From contig NC_088295.1 in NCBI RefSeq assembly GCF_032854445.1, positions 996,501-1,060,500 on the forward strand: DNA of 64,000 nt, written 5' to 3'. Numbering within the stretch: the stretch's first letter is position 1; every line of letters begins with the position of its first letter. The notes under the pieces were generated by a model. The model was not told where the DNA came from and ran no database searches. It saw only the letters and a program-made list of their open reading frames with translations. The position numbers and the translations under genes were made by a program. Below, one piece after another: positions 1 to 14,100 of this stretch. The DNA is from Liolophura sinensis. Lineage: Eukaryota > Mollusca > Polyplacophora > Chitonida > Chitonidae.

Positions 1-164
1 GGTGTTTGTTTCTTTTCATTATGGACTATCATGCTAATAACAAATCATATATGTGTACAATGTACTGTTTTCTTGATAGTGATACTGTGTTGTTAGTGAT
101 GATGTCTTCTTAGTGATGTTGCTGTTGTTGATCATGGCTACGATCAAAAAACCAACATCTTGTC

Positions 165-2140
165 TAGGGCGACAGTCGGCTTACAGTGGTTTACAGAGGT
201 TCCACAGAGGTTTAGGGCGGTCACACTCTATCCATGTACTGCCACAGACACTGCCGGCCTACAGAGGCTTATGGAGGTCCCACTGTATGCATGTACTGCC
301 GCAGACACTGTCGGCCTACAGAGGTTTATGGAGTTCCCACTGTACAGGTGTACTGCCACAGACACTGTCAGCCTACAGAGGTTTATGAAGGTCCCACTGT
401 ACGCGTGTACTGCCACAGACATTGTCGGCCTACAGAGGTTTATGGAGGTCCCACTGTATGCATGTACTGCCCCAGACACTGTCGGCCTATAGAGGTTTAC
501 AGAGGTCCCACTGTACGTGTGTACTTCCAAAGACACTGTCAGCCTACAGAGATTTACAGAGGTCCCACTGTACATGTGTACTGCCACAGACATTGTCGGC
601 CTATAGGGGTTTACAGAGGTCCCACTGTGCATGTGTACTGCCACAGACATTGTTGGCCTATAGAGGTTTACACAGGTCCCACTGTACATGTGTACTGTCC
701 CAGACATTGTCGGCCTACAGAGGTTTACAGAGGTCCCACTGTACGCGAGTACTGCCACAGACACTGTCGGCCTACAGAGGTTTACAGAGGTCCCACTGTG
801 CATGTGTACTGCCACAGACATTGTCGGTTTACAGAGGTTCCACTGTACATGTGTACTGCCACAGACTTTGTTGGCCTACAGAGGTTTACAGAGGTCCCAC
901 TGTACATGTGTACTGCCACAGACATTGTCGGCCTATAGGGGTTTACAGAGGTCCCAAATGTGCATGTGTACTGCCACAGACATTGTTGGCCTATAGAGGT
1001 TTACACAGGTCCCACTGTGCATGTGTACTGCCACAGACATTGTTGGCCTATAGAGGTTTACACAGGTCCCACTGTACATGTGTACTGCCACAGACATTGT
1101 CGGCCTATAGAGGTTTACAGAGGTCCCACTGTGCATGTGTACTGCCACAGACATTGTTGGCCTATAGAGGTTTACAGAGGTCCCACTGTGCATGTGTACT
1201 GCCACAGACATTGTCGGCCTATAGAGGTTTACAGAGGTCCCACTGTACACGTATACTGCCACAGACATTGTCGGCATACAGAGGTTTACAGAGGTCCCAC
1301 TGTACACGTATACTGCCACAGACACTGTCGGCCTACAGAGATTTCCAGAGGTCCCATTGTACACATGTACTGCCACTGGCACTGTCGGTTTACAGAGGTC
1401 CCACTGTACACATGTACTGCCACAGACACTGTCGGTTTACAGAGGTCCCACTGTACATGTGTACTGCCACAGACATTGTCGGCCTATAGAAGTTTACACA
1501 GGTCCCACTGTACATGTGTACTGCCACAGACATTGTTGGCCTATAGGGGTTTACAGAGGTCCCACTGTGCATGTGTACTGTCCCAGACATTGTTGGCCTA
1601 TAGAGGTTTACACAGGTCCCACTGTGCACGTGTACTGTCACAGACATTGTTGGCCTATAGAGGTTTACAGAGGTCCCACTGTACATGTGTACTGCCACAG
1701 ACATTGTCGGCCTATAGAGGTTTATGGAGGTCCCACTGTGCATGTGTACTGCCACAGACATTGTTGGCCTATAGAGGTTTACAAAGGTCCCACTGTGCAT
1801 GTGTACTGCCACAGACATTGTCGGCCTATAGAGGTTTACAGAGGTCCCACTGTACACGTATACTGCCACAGACATTGTCGGCATACAGAGGTTTACAGAG
1901 GTCCCACTGTACACGTATACTGCCACAGACATTGTCGGCCTATAGAGGTTTACAGAGGTCCCACTGTACACGTATACTGCCACAGACATTGTCGGCATAC
2001 AGAGGTTTACAGAGGTCCCACTGTACACGTATACTGCCACAGACACTGTCGGCCTACAGATGTTTACAGAGGTCCCACTGTGCATGTGAACTACCACAGA
2101 CATTGATGGTTTACAAAGGTTCCACTGTAAATACATAAAT
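165..2140. repeat. 57-bp minisatellite, about 34 copies
   Basis: The unit reads gtcggcctatagaggtttac on the plus strand, followed by agaggtcccactgtacatgt and gtactgccacagacatt. Since 57 is divisible by three, long open frames appear in several frames and strands but none resembles a protein. It sits in the intron downstream of E26. No exon is adjacent within the window, so whether it spans a splice junction cannot be tested. Positions 1-164 hold no recognisable feature. Confidence 0.95.
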
Positions 2141-2274
2141 ACATGTTCACTTACACAGAGTCTCTCCTCAAGGGCGTATCCGTCAGTGTATATGGGTGGT
2201 TTATTGTGGTGATTCCTACAACACAACAGTATAGCATAACCAGAATGCTACTGTAAAGTAACAACGATCTGCAC

Positions 2275-4905
2275 GCATGTACACTGCATAACCAGTACAG
2301 TACACTACCGTACATTGTATACTGGCAACCATCAACATACACCACATAACCAGTACAGTAACACTTCTGTACATGTACACTGTATACTGACAACCATCCA
2401 CACACTCCACACAACCATTACAGTAACACTACTGTACATCATGTACTGATAACCATCAACACGACACACACCACATAACCAGTACAGTAACACTACTGTA
2501 AACTGTATACTGACTGCCATCCACACACACCATATAACCAGTAGAGCAACACTATTGTATACTGACAGCCATCCACACACACCACATAACCAGTAGAGCA
2601 ACACTACTGTACACTGGCAGCCATCCACACACACCACATAACCAGTAGAGCAACACTACTGTACACTGACAGCCATCCACACACACCACACAACCAGTAG
2701 AGCAACACTACTGTACACTGACAGCTATCCACACACACCACAAAACCAGTAGAGCAACACTACTGTACACTGACAGCCATCCACACACACCACACAACTA
2801 GTACAGTAACACTACTGTATACTGACAACCATCCACACACACCACATAACCAGTAGAGCAACACTACTGTACACTGACAGCCATCCACACACACCACACA
2901 ACCAGTAGAGCAACACTACTGTACACTGACAGCTATCCACACACACCACAAAACCAGTAGAGCAACACTACTGTACACTGACAGCCATCCACACACACCA
3001 CACAACTAGTACAGTAACACTACTGTATACTGACAACCATCCACACACACCACATAACCAGTAGAGCAACACTACTGTACACTGACAGCCATCCACACAC
3101 ACCACATAACCAGTAGAGCAACACCACGGTACACTGACAGCCATCCACACACACCACACAACCAGTAGAGCAACACTACTGTACACTGACATCCATCCAC
3201 ACACACCACACAACCAGTACAGTAACACTACTGTATACTGGCTGCCATCCACACACACCACATAACCAGTAGAGCAACACTACTGTATACTGACAGCCAT
3301 CCACACACACCACATAACCAGTAGAGCAACACTACTGTACACTGACAGCCATCCACACACACACCACACAACCAGTACAGTAACACTACTGTATACTGGC
3401 AGCCATCCACACACACCACATAACCAGTAGAGCAACACTACTGTATACTGACAGCCATCCACACACACCACATAACCAGTAGAGGAACACTACTGTACAC
3501 TGACAGCCATCCACACACACCACAAAACCAGTAGAGCAGCACTACTGTACACTGACAGCCATCCACACACACCACACAACCAGTACAGTAACACTACTGT
3601 ACACTGACAACCATCCACACACACCACAAAACCAGTAGAGCAACACTACTGTATACTGGCTGCCATCCACACACACCACATAACCAGTAGAGCAACACTA
3701 CTGTATACTGACAGCCATCCACACACACCACATAACCAGTAGAGCAACACTACTGTACACTGACAGCCATCCACACACACCACACAACCAGTACAGTAAC
3801 ACTACTGTATACTGGCAGCCATCCACACACACCACATAACCAGTAGAGCAACACTACTGTACACTGACAGCCATCCACACACACCACATAACCAGTAGAG
3901 GAACACTACTGTACACTGACAGCCATCCACACACACCACAAAACCAGTAGAGCAGCACTACTGTACACTGACAGCCATCCACACACACCACACAACCAGT
4001 ACAGTAACACTACTGTATACTGACAACCATCCACACACACCACAAAACCAGTAGAGCAACACCACTGTACACTGACAGCCATCCACACACACCACACAAC
4101 CAGTAGAGCAACACTACTGTACACTGACAGCCATCCACACACACCACACAACCAGTACAGTAACACTACTGTACACTGACAGCCATCCACACACACCACA
4201 CAACCAGTACAGTAACACTACTGTATACTGACAGCCATCCACACACACCACACTAGTACAGTAACACTACTGTACACTGACAGCCATCCACACACACCAC
4301 ACAACCAGTAGAGCAACACTACTGTACACTGACAGCCATCCACACACACCACACAACCAGTACAGTAACACTACTGTATACTGACAACCATCCACACACA
4401 CCACACAACTAGTACAGTAACACTACTGTACACTGACAGCCACCCAACCACACCACATAACCAGTACAATAACACTACTGTACACTGGCTGCCATCCACA
4501 CACAACCAGTAGAGTAACACTACTGTATACTGACAACCATTCACACACACCACACAACTAGTACAGTAACACTACTGTACACTGACAGCCACCCAACCAC
4601 ACCACATAACCAGTACAGTAACACCACTGTACACTGACAGCCATCCACACACACCACACAACCAGTACAGTAACACTACTGTACACTGACAGCCATCCAC
4701 ACACACCACACAACCAGTAGAGTAACACTACTGTATACTGACAACCATCCACACACACCACACAACTAGTACAGTAACACTACTGTACACTGACAGCCAC
4801 CCAACCACACCACATAACCAGTACAATAACACTACTGTACACTGACAGCCACCCAACCACACCACATAACCAGTACAATAACACTACTACACACCGTATA
4901 CTGAC
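2275..4905. repeat. 52-bp minisatellite, about 50 copies
   Basis: The unit contains ccatccacacacaccacaca, accagtagagcaacactact and gtacactgacag. Copies differ mainly at single sites (gtagag or gtacag; gtacac or gtatac). It ends about 100 bp from the donor of E26 and carries no exon sequence. Confidence 0.95.
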
Positions 4906-5007
4906 ACACACTACAGTAGCTCAGCATTATAAATACTATGGTACACATGTACTGACATGCATTCCCACACTTTGAGTGAAAACAGCTAATGGAACTATTG
5001 TAGTTAC

Positions 5008-5156
5008 CATATTCCTCGGGGTACTCTGTGGGTTGAAGCCGGGAGCGCAGGATTGTGTTGGACAGTGTGTTTAGATAGGCTGGCATGGCGTGGTGGCCCT
5101 TGTTGTTATACCAGACTTTAGCTTTGTCACCATCCTCGTAGGACCAGCCTCCGTAC
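5008..5156 (-). CDS. ABCA2: ABCA exon E26: extracellular domain 2, YNNKG segment
   Basis: Acceptor gtttgtttatcag, donor GTAACT, phase 2 in and 1 out. Product [20 protein letters not shown], then [20 protein letters not shown] and [14 protein letters not shown]...(V)(W/F)(Y/F)NNKG.H(A/S)(M).(T/S)(Y/F)LN...N.ILR is the hallmark of ECD2, and the YNNKG-H-MP-YLN form is nearest to ABCA2. It is the last exon found; the following exons (rest of TMD2, NBD2) must lie beyond position 1. Confidence 0.96.
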
Positions 5157-8100
5157 CTGATAAACAAACACATGTACATGTGAAAATGGTGAGAGCTGAG
5201 TATCAACACTATGTGTTCAGACTTTACACCAAACTATTCCAGCAGTAAGAACTGAATATCAATACTACATGTATGTGCCCAGACTTTACACCAGACAATT
5301 CCAGCAGTGAAGGCTGAATATCAACACTATGTGCCCAGACTTCACACCAAACAATTCCAGCAGTGAGAGCTAAATATCAACACTATGTGCCCAGACTTCC
5401 CACTAAACTATTTCCAGCAGTGAGAGCTGAATATCACCACTATGTGCCCAGACTTCACACCAGACAATTCCAGCAGTAAGAACTGAATATCAACACTACA
5501 TGTATGTGCCCAGACTTTACACAAAACAATTCCAGCAGTGAGAGCTGAATATCAACACTATGTGCCCAGACTTCACACCAAACTATTCCAGCAGTGAGAG
5601 CTGAAGATCAACACTATATGCCCAGACTTCACACCAAACAATTCCAGCAGTAAGAACTGAATATCAACACTACAGGTATGTGCCCAGACTTTACACAAAA
5701 CAATTCCAGCAGTGAAGGCTGAATATCAACACTATGTGCCCAGACTTCACACCAAACTATTCCAGCAGTGAGAGCTGAATATCAACACTATGTGCCCAGA
5801 CTTCACACCAAACTATTCCAGCAGTGAGAGCTGAATATCACCACTATGTGGCCAGACTTCACACCAAACTATTCCAGCAGTGAGAGCTGAAGATCAACAC
5901 TATATGCCCAGACTTCACATCAAACTATTCCAGCCAATTAAACTGCTTGTTTGCTGGGGATTTAATCACCTTTGTAATACTGTTTCAGACTTGTATGGAA
6001 GTAGGTGTTTCAGTCTTGTACTGATGTAAGTGTTTCAGTCTTGTACGGATGTAGGTGTTTCAATCTTGTACGGATGCAGGTGTTTCAATCTTGTACGGAT
6101 GCAGGTGTTTCAATCTTGTACGGATGCAGGTGTTTCAGTCTTGTACGGATGCAGGTGTTTCAGTCTTGTACGGATGCAGGTGTTTCAGTCTTGTACAGAT
6201 GTAGGGGTTTCAGTCTTGTACAGATGTAGGGGTTTCAGTCTTGTACAGATGTAGGGGTTTCAGTGTTGTACAGATGCAGGTGTTTCAGTCTTGTACAGAT
6301 GTAGGGGTTTCAGTCTTGTACAGATGTAGGGGTTTCAGTCTTGTACAGATGTAGGAGTCAAATATTACCATAAATAATCATAAATTGCCATCAGCTTTAT
6401 CCGTGCATCTAAAGAGGAATCAAGCAAGCTGACCAGTAGTCTAAAAAATGTAAATGTTAAGACAAAGACAAATTGTTATTTAGTAAAGTCCAAAGATGTG
6501 ACCAGGCTACATTACCATTCATGAGCTTATGTGTATCATGACACCTGTATTCTGCTGAGCTGTCTGTCTCACACCTATTATGAAGGAACTGAGGGTAGCT
6601 GTCCAGCAGGTACCAGTCATGAGCGTATGTGTGTCATGACACCTGTACTCTGCTGAGCTGTCTGTGTCTCACCTATTGTGAAGGAACTGAGGGTAGCTGT
6701 CCAGCAGGTACCAGTCATGAGCTTATGTGTGTCAGGACACCTGTACTCTGCTAAGCTGTCTGTGTCTCACCTATTGCGAAGGAACTGAGGGTAGCTGTCT
6801 AGCAGGTACCAGTCATGAGCGTATGTGTGTCATGACACCTGTACTCTGCTGAGCTGTCTGTGTCTCACCTATTGTGAAGGAACTGAGGGTAGTTGTCCAG
6901 CAGGTAATAGGCATGAGCTTATGTGTGTCATGACACCTGTACTCTGCTGAGCTGTCTGTGTCTCACCTATTGTGAAGGAACTGAGGGTAGCTGTCCAGCA
7001 GGTACCAGTCATGAGCGTATGTGTGTCATGACACCTGTACTCTGCTGAGCTGTCTGTGTCTCACCTATTGTGAAGGAACTGAGGGTAGTTGTCCAGCAGG
7101 TAATAGGCATGAGCTTATGTGTGTCAGGACACCTGTACTCTGCTGAGCTGTCTGTGTCTCACCTATTGCGAAGGAACTGAGGGTAGTTGTCTAGCAGGTA
7201 CCAGTCATGAGCGTATGTGTGTCATGACACCTGTACTCTGCTGAGCTGCCTGCATCTCACCTATTGTGAAGGAGCTGAGGGTAGTTGTCCAGCAGGTAAT
7301 AGGCATGAGCTTATGTGTGTCAGGACACCTGTACTCTGCTGAGCTGTCTGTGTCTCACCTATGGTGAAGGAATTGAGGGTAGCTGTCTAGCAGGTAATAC
7401 GCATGAGCTTATGTGTGTCAGGACACCTGTACTCTGCTGAGCTGCCTGCATCTCACCTATTGCGAAGGAACTGAGGGCAGTTGCCCAGCAGGTAATAGGC
7501 ATGAACTTATGTGTATTATGACACCTGTACTCTGCTGAGCTGTCTGTGTCTCACCTATTGCGAAGGAACTGAGGGTAGTTGTCCAGTAGGTAATAGACAT
7601 GAACTTACGTGTATCATGACACTTGTAGTTTGCCCAGATGCCTTCGTCTTACCTGTTGTGAAGGAACTGAGGGTAGTTGCCTAGCAGGTAATAGGCATGA
7701 GCTTATGTGTGCCATGACACCTGTACTCTGCTGAGCTGTCTGTGTCTCACCTATTGCGAAGGAACTGAGGGTAGCTGTCTAGCAGGTAATACGCATGAGC
7801 TTATGTGTGTCATGACACCTATACTCTGCTGAGCTGTCTGTGTCTCACCTATGGTGAAGGAACTGAGGGTAGTTGTCTAGCAGGTAATAGGCATGAGCTT
7901 ATGTGTGTCATGACACCTGTACTCTGCTGAGCTGTCTGTGTCTCACCTATTGTGAAGGAACTGAGGGTAGTTGTCTAGCAGGTAATAGGCATGAGCTTAT
8001 GTGTGTCATGACACCTGTACTCTGCTGAGCTGTCTGTGTCTCACCTATGGTGAAGGAATTGAGGGTAGCTGTCTAGCAGGTAATACGCATGAGCTTATGT

Positions 8101-11100
8101 GTGTCAGGACACCTGTACTCTGCTGAGCTGCCTGCATCTCACCTATTGCGAAGGAACTGAGGGCAGTTGCCCAGCAGGTAATAGGCATGAACTTATGTGT
8201 ATTATGACACCTGTACACTTGTAGTTTGCCCAGATGCCTTCGTCTTACCTGTTGCCAAGGAACTGAGGGTAGTTGCCTAGCAGGTAATAGGCATGAGCTT
8301 ATGTGTGCCATGACACCTGTACTCTGCTGAGCTGTCTGTGTCTCACCTATTGCGAAGGAACTGAGGGTAGCTGTCTAGCAGGTAATACGCATGAGCTTAT
8401 GTGTGTCATGACACCTATACTAGCACGTAATACGCATGAGCTTATGTGTGTCATGACACCTATACTCTGCTGAGCTGTCTGTGTCTCACCTATTGTGAAG
8501 GAACTGAGGGTAGTTGTCTAGCAGGTAATAGGTATGAACATATGTGTATTATTACACCTGTACCCTGCTGAGCTGTCTGTGTCTCACCTATTGCGAAGGA
8601 ACTGAGGGTAGTTGTCTAGCAGGTAATAGGCATGAACTTATGTGTATTATGACAGTTGTACTCTGCTGAGCTGTCTGTGTCTCACCTCTTGCAAAGGAAT
8701 TGAGAGTAGTTGTCCAGCAGGTACCAGTCATGAGCTTATGGTTGTCATGACACCTGTACTCTGCTGAGCTGTCTGTGTCTCACCTATTGCGAAGGAACTG
8801 ATTGCAGCTGTCCAGCAGGTACCAGTCATGAGCGTATGTGTGTCATGACACCTGTACTCTGCTGAGCTGTCTGTGTTTCACCTATTGCGAAGGAACTGAG
8901 GGTAGTTGCCTAGCAGGTAATAGGCATGAGTTTATGTGTGTCATGAAACCTGTAGTTTAATGACATGTCTGTGTCTTACCTGTTGTGAAGGAATTGAGGG
9001 TAGTTGTCCAGCAGGTACCAGTCATGAGCTTATGCGTGTCATGACACCTGTACTCTGCTGAGCTGTCTGTGTCTCACCTATTGCGAAGGAACTGAGGGTA
9101 GTTGTCTAGCAGGTAATAGGCATGAGCTTATGTGTGTCAGGACACCTGTACTCTGCTGAGCTGTCTGTGTCTCACCTATTGCAAAAGAACTGATTGCAGC
9201 TGTCCAGTAAGTAATAGACATGAACTTATGTGTATCATGACACTTGTAGTTTGACCAGATGCCTTTGTCTTACCTGTTGTGACGGAAATGAGGGAAGCTG
9301 TCCAGCAGGTATTTTTCAATGTTGACGTCTGACAGATTCTGAAGAATTATCCCAGTCTGTGTGAGTCGCTGCGGGGGACGGTCTGGCTCACCATCACACT
9401 CGTACCGAAAGTCCACACATTCACATTTCACTGGCTTGTCTCCCTTAACACCGGCTAAGTAATGATCATCTGGATTGGCCACACACTGGAAGTCTTCTTT
9501 GATGTACGTACTACAGAATTTACAATAGTATCCTCATTAAATCTAATGAAAACTGAACAGCTGGATTAATTCTAAACTCACCTGAGTACTTCTTGTTGCT
9601 GATTTACTTGTAATTCTTGGTTCCTGTGCTGCAAAATCCTGTACTTAACTTTTCCTATAAATATATGTTATAGTCATCAAGGTATAGATGTGTTCTAGAG
9701 GATTACAGTCAGTGTGACAACCTAGGATCTGGAGGATTACAGACTGTGTCAACCCAGGATCTGGAGGATTACACACAGTGTGACAACCCAGGATCTGGAG
9801 AATTACAGGCTGTCTAACAACCCAGGATCTGGAGTATTACAGACTGTGTGACAACCCAGGAGGATTACACACTGTGACAACCCTGGAGAATTACAGACTG
9901 TGACAACCCAGGAGGACTACAGGCTGTGTGACAACCCAGGAGGATTACAGGCTGAGTGACAACCCCGGAGAATTACAGACTGTGTGACAACCCAGGAGGA
10001 TTACGGACTGTGTGACAACCCAGGAGAATTACAGACAACGTGACAACCCAGGAGGATTACAGACTGTGTGACAACCCAGGAGGATTATAGACTGTGTGAC
10101 AACCCAGGAGGATTACAGACTGTGTGACAACCAGGAAGATTACAGACTGTGTGACAACCCAGGAGGATTACAGACTGTGTGACAACCGGGAGGATTACAG
10201 ACTGTGTGACAACCCAGGAGGATTACAGACTGTGTGAAAACCCAGGATTTGGAGAATTGCAGACTGTGACAACCCAGGATCTGGAGGATGACAGACTGTG
10301 TAACAACCCAGGATCTGGAGGATTACAGACTGTGTGACAACCCAGGATCTGGAAGATTACAGACAGCGTGACAACCCAGGATCCGGAGGATTATAAACTG
10401 TGTGACAACCCAGGGTCTGGAGGATTACAGAGAGTGTGACAACCCGGGATCTGGAGGATGACAGACTGTGAAACAACCCGGGATCTGGAGGATTACACAC
10501 TGTGTGACAACCCGGGATCTGGAGGATTACAAACAGTGTGACAACCCAGGATCTAGAGGATTACAGAGAGTGTGACAACCCGGGATCTGGAGGATTACAG
10601 ACCATGTTAACCCACGATCTGGAGGATAACAGACTGTGTGACAACCCAGGATCTGGAGAATTACAGATTGTGTGACAACCCAGGAGGATTACAGACTGTG
10701 TAACAACCCAGGAGGATTACAGACTGTGTGACAACCCAGGATCTTTAGGATTACAGACAGCGTGACATTCCAGGATCTGGAGGATTACACACTGTGTGAC
10801 AACCCAGGATCTGGAGGATTACAAAGAGCATGACAACCCAAGATCTGTAGGATTACAGACTGTGTCAACCCAGGATTTGGAGGATTACAGACTGTGTGAC
10901 AACCCAGGATCTGGAGGATTACAGGCTGTCTAATAACCCTGGATCTGGAGAATTACAGACTGTGTGACAACCCAGGAGGATTACTGACTGTGTAACAACC
11001 CAGGAGGATTACAGACTGTGTAACAACCCAGGAGGATTACAGTCTGTGTGACAACCCAGGATCTGGAGGATTGCAGACAGTGTGACAACCCAGGATCTGG

Positions 11101-14100
11101 AGGATTACAGACAGTGTGACAACCCAACCCAGGCTACATCTCTGCACATATACCCACAACATTATTAATGTCAACCTTCATAACCTTCAAAACTTCATAA
11201 CACCATTACAAAACAGGGTTTTCAAGTTTGTTAGTTGAGAACATACTGTTTTCTCATAGCTGGCATACAGGTAGTCCCAAAGCCTGGCTTGCCGGTCATG
11301 GACTCTGACATCTTATCAAACATCTCAGTGCGCACGTCTTTTCTGTAACATAACCATCAAACTTATTACCATTTGTTTTTGTTCTCACCTGTATATAGGC
11401 CACTTCACTCATAAATGCTCTAGTTACTGGTACCATATTTCACAAGTTTAGTATCTAAAAATGCACTTTCAGAAGCACATTAAACTGTCACTTTCTATGC
11501 CTACAATTACGAGTTTATCTGATAGTAAATTTCTCAAACTTTACAAAAAACTAGGTGACACCATAAAGTGGATGAATCAATCAGAATCAAGGAAACTCTC
11601 ACTCAAAAAATGTCAAACATACAGTACTTAATATTTGTTGTGTTGGATTATCACTCATGACATATTGATTTGTCTATTTATTTCATTGGCAACCAGCATT
11701 ATGGTGGCAGGAAACCGGACAGTGCCTGGGGGGAAACCCACGATCATCCGCAGGTTGTTGCCAGATCTTCCCATGTAGAGACAAAGAGGAAGCCAGCAGT
11801 AGCTGGACTTGATACACCATTTTGATACACCAACACACAAGCCACTTTCCAACATCATGGCATGCTACATACATGTACATCTAGGTATCTTCATGCTGAA
11901 GATGGCCGACCTATCATAGAGGGTTTCTGGACTTGTTGACAAAAGATATTATTATTTCACCTAAAGTTCCTCCTATAAAAATACACTTTCAGAAAGACAT
12001 ACACGGTGAATGCCTTAAAATAATATTTTTGATGCCTGAATCAATCAGAATCAAGTAAAATGTGTCATGGGGAAAATAGCTGAATCAATAAAAATCAAGC
12101 AAAATGTGTCATGGGGAAAATAGCTGAATTAATAAAAATCAAGCAAAATGTGTCACGGGGAAAAACCTGAATTAATAAGAATCAAGCAAAATGTGTCATG
12201 GGGAAAATATGTGAATTAATCAGAATCAAACACAATGTGTCACTGGGAAAAAGCTGAATCAATCAGAATCAAACACAATGTGTCACGGAGAGAAAGCTGA
12301 ATCAATCAGAATCAAGCAAAATGTGTCACGGGTGAAAGCTGAATCAATCAGAATCAAGCAAAATGTGTCACGGTGAAAACTGAATCAATCAAAATGTGTC
12401 ACGGGTGAAAGCTGAATCAATCAGAATCAAACAAAATGTGTCACGAAGAGAAAGCTGAATCAATCAGAATCAATCAAAATGTGTCACGGGTGAAAGCTGA
12501 ATCAATCAGAATCAAGTAAAATGTGTCACGGTGAAAACTGAATCAATCAAAATGTGTCACGGGTGAAAGCTGAATCAATCAGAATCAAGTAAAATGTGTC
12601 ACGGTGAAAACTGAATCAATCAAAATGTGTCACGGGTGAAAGCTGAATCAATCAGAATCAAGTAAAATGTGTCACAGGGAAAAAAGCTGAATCAATGAGA
12701 ATCCAGTAAAATGTGTCACAGGGGAAAAAACCTAAACCTGTGAAGTATTAAGGTGTGCACTAAAATTTTGATTACAGTATATATTTTTTTTATCCATAAC
12801 AAAAGAGAGAACCTATTAGATGATGGAATTTACTTGATAAAGGAATTCTGTGTAAGTCTGATTAGATGTGTTGACATTGACATAGAGAAGGCTAAGTGAG
12901 CTCACTTTAGGAAGGCAAACTGTCCCTCCCCGTACACAGCCGGGGTGAGCACAAGGGGTGGAGTGTTGTCCAGGGACCTCTGGATCAGGGCAAATCCCAT
13001 CCCTGCAGCCACAAATATCATGGGTAAGATGATGAGGGTGAAGAGCAGTCGCCAGTCTCGTCGGTAATGATGGAACCTCTTCAGCCAAAGTGCCTTGAAA
13101 TGCTGCAGCTTCAATCCCAGACCATAGTAACGCTTCACTCGATTTGAATCATGAACTAAGGTGGGCAGGTCTATGGAAAGAAAATCACACCAGTCTGATA
13201 AACAAGTTCTTGTTTCATGATGACATCAAGAAACTTGTTGTTTGCGAAGAAAGGTATTCATCAACACCTTTTACAGTCACATTTTCAAGTTGACAATCTA
13301 TGAACAATTTTTATGTAGGAGGACATTATATTACATCATATTACCTGCACACTACCTTCCAATCACAACAGCTAGAAGATTACCTGATGTAACAGAGTGG
13401 CTGCTCTTGTTACTGCTCAGGGCAAAACTGCTTCGCAGATGGTTGTCCGTGATAGAAGTTCTCAGGTTTTCTGATGTGAATGACTTCCCATGATCAGCAA
13501 GGTAACATGCTTTCAAGAAAACCTGACGCAAAAACAATCATTACACAACATATCAGGAAAATCAGTGACTGTACATCAAAGTTGTAACTATTTGTTTTCA
13601 TTCTTGTGCACTGATATTTATTCATTTGATTGGTGTCTCACTCTGTATTCAAGCATATTTCACATATACGACAGCGGACAGCATTGTGGTAGGAAGAAAG
13701 CAGGCAGTGCCTGGGAAAACGGCACGACCACCTGCAGGTTGCTGGAAGAAAGCCAGCATAAGCAGATTTTACCCTTCTCCCTCACAACAGTCCACGATTG
13801 ACCCATTTTGCTCATCTACATCTGCTTTTTAATCAAGTGCTCTTAAGCTTTTTATTTTTTAGTTGTTTTTTGGAATTGAAATTTCCCAAGTTTCTGTTAC
13901 AGATTGAAGATGCATTGCCTTGTAAAAATACATTTTACATCTTTGTGTTAAGTTTGTAATTACAGGTGAGTGTAGAAGGGTGTGGCTTCAGACAAGTAAA
14001 GGTACAGAGAGGTAGATTCCAGCTTACCTCCTCCAGGGTTGTTTCCCCCGACACTCCGTAGGACATGATGCCCAGTTCTGGCAGGCGCTCATCAAGCTCT

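Noticed and set aside
160-2226. Open frames up to 392 codons on both strands
   Set aside because: Artefacts of the 57-bp unit (19 codons).
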